DNA of 41,037 nucleotides from an uncultured Lachnospiraceae bacterium (GTDB lineage Bacteria; Bacillota; Clostridia; Lachnospirales; Lachnospiraceae): the NCBI GenBank assembly GCA_902779305.1, contig CACZBD010000023.1, forward strand, positions 1 through 41,037, in the 5' to 3' direction. The translations under genes and the position numbers were made by a program. Position 1 is the first letter of the stretch; each line of letters opens with the position of its first letter. Shown piece after piece: positions 24,679-32,992 of the stretch. Under the pieces are notes generated by a model, which was not told the DNA's origin, ran no database searches, and was given only the letters and a program-made list of their open reading frames with translations.

Positions 24679-24998
24679 AGATTCTGTTCCTTCTCCCTGT
24701 ACTCTTTATAGTGCCGGCAAAGAAGCGTGACCGCCACCCCGAGAATAAAAAACAGGATCGCGATCAGCACATAGCCGACAGACGGAACGGCCAGAATCAT
24801 GCTTCCGTATTGTCCGACAGGCGTCTGCCTGGATGTATTTTCCAGCACCGGCATATAATAGGCAACAACAAACACAAGAGAGAGCGTTGACAAACATGCC
24901 GCGATCCCTTTTATGATCTTTTTGCGCAGGTTTTTGATATCCGTATAAATCTCACGGCGGCGATTCACTTCCATGATCTGTTCGTTAATATCGCGCAT
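24675..24998 (-). CDS. Small two-TM protein next to the sigma factor, candidate anti-sigma factor
   Basis: A protein of 107 aa, start ATG 24998, overlapping the sigma gene by 14 nt. The basic N-terminus RDINEQIMEVNRRREIYTDIK would be cytoplasmic; two membrane segments (about residues 32-52 and 72-92) and a charged tail (HYKEYREKEQNL) follow. It has no zinc-binding HxxxCxxC anti-sigma motif and no RsgI or DUF4179-like domain. The paralogue at 22797-23108 precedes the giant surface genes. Location right after the sigma gene is the usual place of an anti-sigma factor, so that role is proposed from context only. Confidence 0.72.
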   Translation of the reverse strand: MRDINEQIMEVNRRREIYTDIKNLRKKIIKGIAACLSTLSLVFVVAYYMPVLENTSRQTPVGQYGSMILAVPSVGYVLIAILFFILGVAVTLLCRHYKEYREKEQNL

Positions 24999-25551
24999 CT
25001 TCCATTCCCATCCCTTCCAAAGTTTTCCGAAGCGATTTCTTCCCCCGCTCTATGAGGTTATAGATCTGGCGGATCTTTAAGCCCATCGCCTGGGCGATCT
25101 CTTCGTGTGAAAGTCCCTCGATATACAGCAGCATCATTGCTCTTTTGTATTCGCTCTTTAAAGACGATAAGGCCCTGTAGAGGGTTTTGTTGCGTTCCTC
25201 CCGAAGGAGCGCCGATTCAGGTGTTTCCGTATCCGGTACCGTTTCCTCTTCAAGCGGAACAGCCTCCATTTTGTGTCTGCGGATATGCATCAGCGCATTG
25301 TTTCTTGCGATCGCATACAGCCAGCTTTTGAAACTGCCGTTTTTCCTGATCTTAAAATCCGGCTTGTCAACCGCAAGCTTTGCAAAGGTATCCATCAGCA
25401 GTTCTTCAGCATCTTCTTCGTTTTTCACATAACTTAAGAGAAACAGAAAAAGACCGTCCCTGTATGCCAGAAGCAGCGTTTCCAGATCGCGGTCGTTGTA
25501 TTCTGTTATATATCTTAAATATACCTCTTCCGGATTGATAAGGTCATTCAT
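24985..25551 (-). CDS. ECF-type RNA polymerase sigma factor
   Basis: A protein of 188 aa from ATG 25551; GTG 25554 is one codon upstream. The sigma-2 region spans about residues 22-95 (EDAEELLMDTFAKL, FKSWLYAIARNNALMHIRRHK) and sigma-4 about 118-178 (YKRAMMLLYIEGLSHEEIAQ, LKIRQIYNLIERGKKSLRK). It lacks regions 1 and 3, as ECF factors do. It is the first gene of a tightly overlapping operon with a small two-TM protein, a polytopic protein and PrsW, a gene set that suggests membrane-signal control. The -10 element ends so close to the start codon that the transcript is probably leaderless. Confidence 0.92.
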   Translation of the reverse strand: MNDLINPEEVYLRYITEYNDRDLETLLLAYRDGLFLFLLSYVKNEEDAEELLMDTFAKLAVDKPDFKIRKNGSFKSWLYAIARNNALMHIRRHKMEAVPLEEETVPDTETPESALLREERNKTLYRALSSLKSEYKRAMMLLYIEGLSHEEIAQAMGLKIRQIYNLIERGKKSLRKTLEGMGMEDARY

Positions 25552-25559
25552 CACAAAGT

Positions 25560-25568
25560 ATTATATCA
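25560..25568 (-). promoter_or_regulatory. Extended -10 promoter of the sigma operon
   Basis: The minus strand reads TGATATAAT (25568-25560), an extended -10. No -35 is present at normal spacing (the site reads CCCCAA). The start codons lie 6-9 bp downstream, at the expected transcription start. Confidence 0.6.
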
Positions 25569-25727
25569 CATATGAGAGGCTTTGGGGCGGTCAATTACAT
25601 CCCTGTCATTCAATTTTGGCGGAAAAAAACAATCCGGCATAAACTCTTCACAGAACCCGGGGCATCATATAGAATATACTTATCCAGCCATATAAAATGA
25701 ATCCAGAATAACCCGGAGGAAAACAGA

Positions 25728-27026
25728 ATGCCAAGAAGAAAGCATGCGATCCTTTTACTGGTTTTAATCTCCATGATGTTGTCCGCGTGCAGCGTGAACA
25801 TCAATATCAACACGGACGGGACTAAGGAGACAGGAAAAATCAATTCGCAGGAGTCTTCGCACTCCGAAGCAACACTTGCCCTGAAACAGGCACTTGATAA
25901 AGATCCCGAACTCATGGCCATGATGGAAAAATCAATTGCCAAAGCCCATGAGATCAATCCCGATACCGATACGAACCCGGTTACCAATATAGAAGAGCTT
26001 TATGCTTTTATCGATCGGAATATGAAAGGTCTGCCCTGGAACCTTCTGGCGGATGCGGAGTATCCCACAATGTACGATCATATCGACCAGTGCGTCGATT
26101 ACTTCTGGTTCCTGGTGGATCAGCCGCTGGATGAACTGGAGGGAAAGGGCTACTACTATCCGACCCTCCAATACCATGAGCCTATCGCATCCTGGTTGAA
26201 GGAATATGCCGACGAATGGGGCGCTTTCCTTTCCACAGAAGAAAGCTGGAACGACGAATACTATGAAAAGATCAAAAACGATCCAAGCATGAACATGCAG
26301 CAGGGTTGGTACGGAGACACCAATCAGTGGAGTACTTTTAACGAGTGGTTTTCAAGGAAACTCGTTGATCCTTCCGTACGTCCCATAGCCGATACCGAAG
26401 TAGTCGCTCCGGCGGATTCATGTCCTCAGGGCATCTGGGATGTGGATGATGGCGGCGATCTGGTTCAGAAAGAGGGCGTGATCATCAAGTCAGCCAACTT
26501 TACGTCGATCGCACAGCTGATCGGTGCGGATTCCGATTATGCCGATTCCTTCAGAGGCGGAACGCTCACGCATACCTTCCTTGATGTGAACGATTATCAC
26601 CGTTATCACTTCCCTGTTAGCGGAACGGTCAAAGAAGTCCGCAAGATCCGCGGTACTAACGGGGCAGGCGGGATCACGGTCTGGAATCCCGATATCAAAC
26701 GTTATGTTCTTAAAGACAGTATCCCGGGATGGCAGATGATCGAAACGCGCGACTGCGTGATCGTGGATACGGAGGATTACGGTCTGGTCGCGATCCTGCC
26801 GATCGGCATGTCGCAGATATGTTCCTGCAACTGGGAGGATTCCGTAAAGGTCGGCGCAAAAGTAGAAAAAGGCGAACCGATGGGTTATTTCCTTTTCGGC
26901 GGCAGCGACATCGTCATGATCTTCCAGAAAGGCGTCAAAGCGGAACTTGTCTGTCCGCAAAAGGATTCCGGCGATGGCTATGAGCATCTGCTGATGGGTG
27001 AGCCATATATGACCCTCTCCCGGTAA
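25728..27026 (+). CDS. Lipoprotein of the phosphatidylserine decarboxylase family
   Basis: A protein of 432 aa; ATG 25728 follows CCGGAGG. Residues 1-21 form a lipoprotein signal with lipobox LSAC (C21). Residues about 100-200 resemble the PSD-associated domain (IASWLKEYADEWGAFL). From about 205 it is PSD-like: FNEWFSRKLVDPSVRPI, VVAPAD (D230), DVNDYHRYHFPVSG (H291, H294), and FGGSDIVMIF with GGS at 391-393. Ser393 is the expected self-cleavage site that forms the pyruvoyl cofactor. PSDs are usually inner-membrane, cytoplasm-facing enzymes, whereas this one should be outside the cell, tethered by lipid. Related proteins decarboxylate amino acids, so phosphatidylserine as substrate is not assured. 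Confidence 0.83.
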   Translation: MPRRKHAILLLVLISMMLSACSVNININTDGTKETGKINSQESSHSEATLALKQALDKDPELMAMMEKSIAKAHEINPDTDTNPVTNIEELYAFIDRNMKGLPWNLLADAEYPTMYDHIDQCVDYFWFLVDQPLDELEGKGYYYPTLQYHEPIASWLKEYADEWGAFLSTEESWNDEYYEKIKNDPSMNMQQGWYGDTNQWSTFNEWFSRKLVDPSVRPIADTEVVAPADSCPQGIWDVDDGGDLVQKEGVIIKSANFTSIAQLIGADSDYADSFRGGTLTHTFLDVNDYHRYHFPVSGTVKEVRKIRGTNGAGGITVWNPDIKRYVLKDSIPGWQMIETRDCVIVDTEDYGLVAILPIGMSQICSCNWEDSVKVGAKVEKGEPMGYFLFGGSDIVMIFQKGVKAELVCPQKDSGDGYEHLLMGEPYMTLSR

Positions 27027-27056
27027 ATGCATACTGACAACCTTCGACCGGCAGCA

Positions 27057-27108
27057 ATCCGGAAGCGGAAGTCACTTTAATGTAACTTCCACTTCCGGAT
27101 CTTTTTTT
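27057..27108 (+). terminator. Terminator of the PSD-like gene
   Basis: ATCCGGAAGCGGAAGT (27057-27072) pairs with ACTTCCACTTCCGGAT (27085-27100), one mismatch in 16, followed by seven T (27102-27108). The 3' half overlaps the end of the convergent PrsW-like coding region, so the two transcription units are closely interlocked. Confidence 0.88.
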
Positions 27109-27848
27109 GCAAGTTTCAGTCCCCAGATCAGACAGAACAGATTGAGCAGTATCATTACCAGGACACACACGATAATACCGATATTTTGGGAATTTGTCAT
27201 TTCGGCATAGGACGTCAGACCGGACACGCCGGCATTCTCGGTTTCTCCCATGATCACTGAGATCAGATCGAGGACATAATCATTGAAGCCGTGGATCAGC
27301 ATGGGGATCGCAAAACAAAAGATCCTGTTTCTCCGTGCCACAGCGTCATTCCCCTGATTTTTCGCACGGATGCTCTCATAGAAGAAATGGCCCATGATGA
27401 ACTGGTACATGATATGGGCGACGAATATCCCCCTTGCAATCCCTGCAAACACATTGCCTAACATCATGGATTCCGTGATCTCATACCCCATGCCTACAAG
27501 CCCGAAGATCACCATGATATCGATCTTTTTTAATGTTTCATACTTCTTAAGTGCCAGGCGTGCAAACGCATATTTTGTCAGTTCCTCGATCACCCCGAAC
27601 ATCACAAATGCTTTCAGGGCGCCAACGAGCATCCGATGATCACTGATCCCTGTCAATTTAAAAACCCATCCCAATGCAAACTGACACAGGAGCAGCACGA
27701 GCGTTGCGGGAATCAGTCCAAAGATCAGGGCGATCACTTCCGTTTTCCTATCAACATATCCGCCTGCTTCCTTCTTTCTTTTCAGGACCGGACGAAACCA
27801 GATGAAAATAAAGATCAGCAGGACGATCAATTCTAATAATGCACTCAT
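27072..27848 (-). CDS. Second PrsW-like membrane protease
   Basis: A protein of 258 aa with about seven to eight membrane segments; ATG 27848 follows GAGGTG. Motifs of the PrsW/CPBP superfamily are VIEELTKY (E88, E89, K92), GMGYEITES (119-127), FVAHIMYQF (H145) and LIHGFNDY (H186, D190). It is only distantly similar to the PrsW at 23270-23896, so it may have a different substrate. It is transcribed alone, divergent from the CPBP gene with 78 bp between start codons, and convergent with the PSD-like lipoprotein gene. Confidence 0.8.
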   Translation of the reverse strand: MSALLELIVLLIFIFIWFRPVLKRKKEAGGYVDRKTEVIALIFGLIPATLVLLLCQFALGWVFKLTGISDHRMLVGALKAFVMFGVIEELTKYAFARLALKKYETLKKIDIMVIFGLVGMGYEITESMMLGNVFAGIARGIFVAHIMYQFIMGHFFYESIRAKNQGNDAVARRNRIFCFAIPMLIHGFNDYVLDLISVIMGETENAGVSGLTSYAEMTNSQNIGIIVCVLVMILLNLFCLIWGLKLAKKDPEVEVTLK

Positions 27849-27882
27849 TTTTTTATCACCTCAAATCTGTCATCTTTTGTAG

Positions 27883-27926
27883 TATAATATGATCAATTAA
27901 AAAGACTCGCTTAAAGGAGAACCCGC
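27883..27926 (+). promoter_or_regulatory. -10 element and ribosome binding site of the CPBP gene
   Basis: TATAAT (27883-27888) has no good -35 at 17 bp (CTCAAA). AAAGGAG (27914-27920) is placed seven bases before ATG 27927. The intergenic region is shared with the divergent PrsW-like gene. Confidence 0.55.
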
Positions 27927-28739
27927 ATGAAGAAAAACAGAAACCATCCCATTTGTGAAAAACATCCGTTGCTCGGGATCATTCTCACGGTACTGATCGC
28001 ATACCTGATCATCACAAGCATCAGTTCGATCGCCTCTGCTGCGGGTGCAAATGATACGGCCGGTTATCTGGTCACCATCGTCGCAGCACTGATCGTGCTG
28101 ACCCTGCTTGGATTCTGGTTTGCGCCACAGTTTAAGGGATTTTTACGACCTGCAGTCTCCGTGAAAACAGTCCTGATCCTGTGCGTTCCGGAGCTGATCC
28201 TCTCTTTGATCGCAACCGGTGCAACAGAGTTCACAAACGGCTACTGGTTCTTCAAGCCGTCAGTGAATGCCGTTGTCATGGCACTTACTGCGGGCGTTTT
28301 CGAAGAAACTCTGTTTCGCGCCGTACCCACTTTTGTGGGAATGGGCTACTTAAAAAGTGAATCACGCTCACTTCGTTTGGCCGTGGTCTTGAGTATTCTT
28401 TTCGGGCTCTCGCACCTTGCCAACTTAACCGGCGGATCCGACCTTTATATGACCATATTGCAGGCCGTCTCCTCAGCCGGTGTGGGGCTCATGTTTATGG
28501 CGATCTACTTAAGAACCGGATCCATCCTTCCCACCATGTTCCTTCACGCACTGTATGATTGGATGTGTTTTGTATCGGATCCTACACTGACTGACAACGG
28601 TCTGGTCACGGGTGCAACTCCGCTCTCCGCTCAGATCGTTGAGATCATTCTCACGGTCATCAGGATCGCCATTGCCTTATACATGCTCCGCAAGTCCAAA
28701 TGGCGTGAGATCAACGAGGTCTGGGATAAAAAATGGTGA
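27927..28739 (+). CDS. CPBP family intramembrane glutamic endopeptidase
   Basis: A protein of 270 aa with about eight membrane segments. The three CPBP (ABI/CAAX-like, PF02517) motifs are in order: FEETLFR (E126, E127, R131), FGLSHL (H163) and FLHALYDW (H207, D211), which form the glutamate/histidine site of Rce1-like proteases. In bacteria such proteins act in processing or immunity toward peptides and in surface-protein maturation; no substrate is encoded adjacent. Strong ribosome site AAAGGAG. It converges with the cysteine-protease lipoprotein gene, only 10 bp between stops, without an evident hairpin terminator. Confidence 0.9.
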   Translation: MKKNRNHPICEKHPLLGIILTVLIAYLIITSISSIASAAGANDTAGYLVTIVAALIVLTLLGFWFAPQFKGFLRPAVSVKTVLILCVPELILSLIATGATEFTNGYWFFKPSVNAVVMALTAGVFEETLFRAVPTFVGMGYLKSESRSLRLAVVLSILFGLSHLANLTGGSDLYMTILQAVSSAGVGLMFMAIYLRTGSILPTMFLHALYDWMCFVSDPTLTDNGLVTGATPLSAQIVEIILTVIRIAIALYMLRKSKWREINEVWDKKW

Positions 28740-28749
28740 TCAGCCGTAT

Positions 28750-30465
28750 TCACTCCACCGTGAAATGGTATTCCTTCTGCTGATTGTTCAGGAAATAAGC
28801 TTCCGGTACCGATCGGTCGGCATTCAGATCCAACGTGACCGTATAATTGCCTGGATCCCATGATTCAACCTTATCTCCGTTCTGATTGAGGTTGATCAGA
28901 TAGCCGTTCGTTTCACCGTCATAAATGTGATCCTCAATGATAAACCGATCGTTTGCCACGACAGAGCCGTCATCGTCACGCACAACGCTCCAATCCAAAC
29001 CAAGCTGCTTGTCCCCAAGGTAGTCTTCATTTAATACCACATCGCCCCTGTTGGCGATAAGGACATTCAGATTGATCGCATCACCGGATGAAAATTCGGT
29101 AACAGTCACATCATCCACCGACACGTCGAAGAAATCGTCGATCGCTTCTGTCTCACTTGTCGTGAAAAGCAGTTCCAAAGTCATATCCACACTGTTATAT
29201 GCGGCTTTCGTCCCTTCCGTTTCCGTACTGGCCGTAATGATGTTTTCATCATATTGCGGTAGTTCTGACAGTCTGTAGAGAGCCGCTCCCGCATCCTCAT
29301 CCATGGGAACACCCTGCATAAACCAAAACGGCATATCGTCCGTATCTTTTGTAAATTGCAGGTTATAAACCGTAACCGAATTCGGCCTTGCTTCCTTTGC
29401 CGCATCCCGCTCTTCCAATGTCGGATTCTCACCTACCCCGTCCGCCTCTGAAGGCTTGGCATCATTGTCTGGGTCTACGATCAGGATCGACTTGTACCGG
29501 TCCTCAGGGTTTTCGGCACTCAGATCCATAATGATCCCTACCGCGGAAACGGCATGCTCTGACGAAGCCAGCTGCCCGTCCAAAAGTGTTCCGATGGATG
29601 CCTGAAAATCAGTTGCATCGCTTCCCTGTTTACCGCAATGTTCCAAAACCGCGATATTCTCCGGTTCCTTGATCAGATCATATTCGGTTATAAGGTTGGA
29701 ACTAAAGAAAGACTTCATCAATCCGTCTTCCGGATTTCCCGGATCAAGTATATTGGCCATGCCGCCCGCGCCGCCACCATCCGGCGCCATATAGAACTCA
29801 CCCATGAAGAGATAATCCGTTGCGGTCGAAGGTGTGTCGACCCCATAGTTTGAGATCTTCCGGTTATAGTACCTGAAAACATCATCCTCGGAGGAAAACG
29901 TGCTTCCGGTAATCGGATTCTGCAGCTGTTCTGCCCATCCGGTCACCCAGAGCATGTCGGCAACGGCACCTGCCCAGCATTGTTCGGAATCATTGTCCAA
30001 ATCCTCATCCCAATCCGAATCATCATCCTCATCGGAATCGGTATCATCATACTTTTCCGCATCCGCAAACGCATCATCATAAATCGTCAGTCCGTCTGTG
30101 CTGTTTGCATCGTAATACAACGACAGAGCCTCAAGCATGGCATCCCTGTTCTCCTCTTTCAGGCCGAACATCGCAAGTTGATAACTGTTTCCCTTCTGAT
30201 CCGTAAAAGTTTCATTCACGGAAACATATCCGGGTCCTCTTGTTGCTTTGCTGTTCAGATGCACCGTATGCGTTTCTTCATCTGCCGTAATCGCACCGGC
30301 AGTATCTTCCGCTGCGCCTTCCGGTTTACTTTCTTCCGCTTCGTTCTGCTTCTCATCCCGGACCGCTTCAGCTTTCCGGCTGCCGCATGCAGTTACAGAA
30401 ACGGCAGTCAGTATCAGCACCAAGATTGCGGACAGGATCCGTATCGTCTTTTTTTGCAAAATCAT
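28750..30465 (-). CDS. Lipoprotein with papain-like (IdeS/Mac-like) cysteine protease domain
   Basis: A protein of 571 aa; ATG 30465 follows AGGAG. Residues 1-27 are a lipoprotein signal (VTAC, C27), then an acidic, Asp/Glu-rich linker to about residue 160. DSEQCWAGAVADMLWVTGW places a candidate nucleophile at C163. SSEHAVSAVGIIMD (H304) and SILIVDPDND (D331, D333) follow, the Cys-His-Asp order and spacing seen in IdeS/Mac immunoglobulin-degrading proteases and related C47/C66-type enzymes. Residues about 440-571 look like a CARDB/Ig-like adhesion module (VTEFSSGDAINLNVLIANRG). It is the last gene of the S41-thioredoxin operon. Protease activity is probable; the substrate is unknown. Confidence 0.72.
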   Translation of the reverse strand: MILQKKTIRILSAILVLILTAVSVTACGSRKAEAVRDEKQNEAEESKPEGAAEDTAGAITADEETHTVHLNSKATRGPGYVSVNETFTDQKGNSYQLAMFGLKEENRDAMLEALSLYYDANSTDGLTIYDDAFADAEKYDDTDSDEDDDSDWDEDLDNDSEQCWAGAVADMLWVTGWAEQLQNPITGSTFSSEDDVFRYYNRKISNYGVDTPSTATDYLFMGEFYMAPDGGGAGGMANILDPGNPEDGLMKSFFSSNLITEYDLIKEPENIAVLEHCGKQGSDATDFQASIGTLLDGQLASSEHAVSAVGIIMDLSAENPEDRYKSILIVDPDNDAKPSEADGVGENPTLEERDAAKEARPNSVTVYNLQFTKDTDDMPFWFMQGVPMDEDAGAALYRLSELPQYDENIITASTETEGTKAAYNSVDMTLELLFTTSETEAIDDFFDVSVDDVTVTEFSSGDAINLNVLIANRGDVVLNEDYLGDKQLGLDWSVVRDDDGSVVANDRFIIEDHIYDGETNGYLINLNQNGDKVESWDPGNYTVTLDLNADRSVPEAYFLNNQQKEYHFTVE

Positions 30466-30477
30466 CTCTGATTTCTC

Positions 30478-30951
30478 CTATTCGTCTAATTCCATATACT
30501 GCCGGAGCACATCTTCCCAATCCTCCGCTGACCGGGCTCCTTCCAGTCGATCGGAGATCTGATTCCCTTCGCCGTCCACAAAGATCGTAGTCGGATAAGC
30601 ATATACCTGCAGATCATTTACCAAATCCAATCCGGCAATCACGACCGGATAGCCGACTTCCGTATCTGCAACAATATCCTTTGCTTCATCGAGTAACCCG
30701 TCATCATAGCCTCCGTCATCATTGATGACATCCATTGTTACACCGACGATCTCGAATCCCTGATCCTTATATGTTCTCTCCAGTTCTCCAAGGTCCACCA
30801 TTTCCTCGATACAAGGCCCGCAGAAAGTACCCCAGTAATTGAGCATGATCACTTTTTTACCGGCAGCAAAGTCATACAGATTATGCGTATTGCCGTCCAC
30901 GGTTTTGATTTGTTTCCTCAAGGTAAAGTGCTGATAAAATCTGTCAGCCAT
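30478..30951 (-). CDS. TlpA/ResA-like thioredoxin domain protein
   Basis: A protein of 157 aa: a complete thioredoxin fold of the TlpA type with YWGTFCGPCIEEM (C44, C47 as CxxC) and YPTTIFVDGEG with the cis-proline. Relatives are extracytoplasmic, but this reading frame has no signal peptide or membrane anchor, and its first residues already lie in the domain. It overlaps the end of the S41-like gene by 34 nt in the -1 frame. It may be a cytoplasmic thiol protein, a product of translational coupling, or the C-terminal part of a fused secreted protein made by frameshift. The following cysteine protease would be a sensible client. Confidence 0.8.
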   Translation of the reverse strand: MADRFYQHFTLRKQIKTVDGNTHNLYDFAAGKKVIMLNYWGTFCGPCIEEMVDLGELERTYKDQGFEIVGVTMDVINDDGGYDDGLLDEAKDIVADTEVGYPVVIAGLDLVNDLQVYAYPTTIFVDGEGNQISDRLEGARSAEDWEDVLRQYMELDE

Positions 30952-32855
30952 TCCCTGTCATAAAAGTGTTTCGGATCTCCGATCGTAAAATCCGGTCCCA
31001 CACCCTGATCGATCGGGTAAAAGCTTCCGTTCTTTACCGTGCAAAGCTTACTGTAGGATGAAATACAGAAAGATGTGCCGTCTGCGGCAATCCCCGGCTG
31101 AACAACACACGCACCTCCGCCCGAAGTTCTTCCGATCAGGGTAACCAGCCCCGATTCATCCAAAAGGGAAGGAACGAGATTCCCGCATGAAAAGCTGAGC
31201 ATGTTTGTCAGGCAGAAGAATCTGTATTTGCCAAGGTCCAGACTGTCATCCTCGTCAATGGCCTTATCAAGATCCACATCTGCCCATACCGTTGCGCTGT
31301 ACTGACTGCCTGTCTTGGCATTTTCTATACTGATGCTGCAGTTTCCGAGAATCCACGAAGTAAGGAATGCAGCACAATCACACTCCCCTCCCCCGTTATT
31401 GCTCAGATCCAAAACGATGTTTTCGACGGGACTGTCTTCCCTGTTGATCTGCTCGTTGCTGTAATGAACAAGTGCCAGTGTATCACGGCTGATGTAATCC
31501 TCAACATTGTCAAGAAAATCATCATCGTAATAATCCGTAATATCTGGGCACATTTCAAACTCGTCGAACGTGATATACGCGGTATTACCAACCTCCATGT
31601 ATGGTATCGGAACGCCGTCTTCATCAACCAGATCGGTTTCTGCTCTGGTATTTTGATACAGATAGTAGTTACTGTTATTAACGATCATGTTTATGGCTAC
31701 ATTCTCAATATCATCGAGTTTGTATTTTTTATCTTTTCCCATATACGGGCCCGGTGCGGTTAATGCGCTGTGAAAGTCGCCAAAATAGCCTGCAAAGAGT
31801 TCAAACATCGCAAGACCGAACACATTACTGTCCGTATCCAGTAACCGGTCCTTCAGACCGATCGTTTCAAAATATTCATCAAACGAATCACCGATCTTAT
31901 GTTCATCTTTAAGGCCGTAATTCCCGTTTAAGAACAGACACAATTCATTGTAAGTAAACTGTGCCAGTTCCTCGCTTCTTTCCGAAGCGGATACATCATA
32001 GAAAATATCGGCAAAGGTCTTTCCGTCCTGAATTACATCCTCATCGGGTATTTCAGAGTCCTTTATTATGAACAGACGTCCTTCGTTATACAAAAGAAAG
32101 ACTTCCTGACCCGGTGCCAGAAACAGATCGGACAAAGTTGCCACGGGAAGAAAGCACTTGCCTTCGTTACAATATACCGGGATATCGTATCCGGAAAGTG
32201 TCAGCAATAGCGAAAAGCCGGTTCTTGAAGAATTTCCGTAATCATCGGATCGTTTGAACAGGTTGACAAGCGTGTCGCCGTTTTCGTCCTTCAGAACGTT
32301 TCCGTCATCATCATAAAAATACAGCGGTGAGGAAATAAGATCGCCGGGATTGATCGCATCCGGCGAAAGCGCAAATCTGTCGTAATCATTCAGATAGATA
32401 CTTCCGTCGGACATATCAAAAACGGCTTCGCTGCCGTTTTCGCGCTTTGCACGGTACTCGTTGCCGGAATAATCTCGATCGAGTTCAAAATTCGGATAAT
32501 CGCTGAACAGATCCGCATATATATCGAAGAACTGATCGAGTTCCATATATGCGACAGCCTCGTTTCCGTTGAAGAAATATACATCCTGTTCGGATACCTC
32601 TGTGGAATCATTGGCATAAAAGGGAACACTTTTCTTTTCAACCGATTCGACCGGAACGAGGTTATCGGATGTTTCCGGTTCATTCGCCGGTTCACTTTTA
32701 CCGAACTCAAACACGAGTTTTTCGGTTCCGGGATGGGCGCTGTCGCCGCCCGACTCGCTGACCGAGTAGTTGCATCCCGACAAAACAGCGGCGAGCATTG
32801 CGATCGCCGTCACACATGAAATAATCCTTTTATTTTCAAATCGTATTTGAAACAT
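30918..32855 (-). CDS. Lipoprotein with S41-like (C-terminal processing) peptidase domain
   Basis: A protein of 645 aa; ATG 32855 follows GGAG. Lipoprotein signal with lipobox LSGC (C28), then an N-terminal copper-amine-oxidase-like or unclassified region of repeated short strands (YFFNGNEAVAYMELDQFF). The C-terminal part has S41 features: VLDLSNNGGGECDCAAF (482-496), FFCLTNMLSFSCGNLVPSLL with Ser556 in the nucleophile position, and LIGRTSGGGACVV. The usual catalytic lysine after the serine is not obvious. No PDZ domain is recognised. It leads an operon with the thioredoxin and the cysteine-protease lipoprotein, so the three probably act together outside the membrane. Confidence 0.8.
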   Translation of the reverse strand: MFQIRFENKRIISCVTAIAMLAAVLSGCNYSVSESGGDSAHPGTEKLVFEFGKSEPANEPETSDNLVPVESVEKKSVPFYANDSTEVSEQDVYFFNGNEAVAYMELDQFFDIYADLFSDYPNFELDRDYSGNEYRAKRENGSEAVFDMSDGSIYLNDYDRFALSPDAINPGDLISSPLYFYDDDGNVLKDENGDTLVNLFKRSDDYGNSSRTGFSLLLTLSGYDIPVYCNEGKCFLPVATLSDLFLAPGQEVFLLYNEGRLFIIKDSEIPDEDVIQDGKTFADIFYDVSASERSEELAQFTYNELCLFLNGNYGLKDEHKIGDSFDEYFETIGLKDRLLDTDSNVFGLAMFELFAGYFGDFHSALTAPGPYMGKDKKYKLDDIENVAINMIVNNSNYYLYQNTRAETDLVDEDGVPIPYMEVGNTAYITFDEFEMCPDITDYYDDDFLDNVEDYISRDTLALVHYSNEQINREDSPVENIVLDLSNNGGGECDCAAFLTSWILGNCSISIENAKTGSQYSATVWADVDLDKAIDEDDSLDLGKYRFFCLTNMLSFSCGNLVPSLLDESGLVTLIGRTSGGGACVVQPGIAADGTSFCISSYSKLCTVKNGSFYPIDQGVGPDFTIGDPKHFYDREWLTDFISTLP

Positions 32856-32992
32856 CAGTCATTCTCCTTTTTTCAAAGAAATCATGTTTACGCCCTTTGC
32901 AACCGCAAGACTTACGGCAACATCACCGGTGTACCTCCCGGTCGCTCCCGGATAACACAATAATTATACGGTATTATCTGCCCCTCCGCCAT

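Noticed and set aside
25610..26177. Minus-strand frames across the start of the PSD-like gene
   Set aside because: Shadows of the PSD-like lipoprotein, which has a lipobox and family motifs.
30918..30951. Canonical -1 slippery heptamer in the S41/thioredoxin overlap
   Set aside because: GATTTTATC is present, but no X XXY YYZ heptamer is found in the correct frame. Frameshifting is therefore only noted as a possibility.
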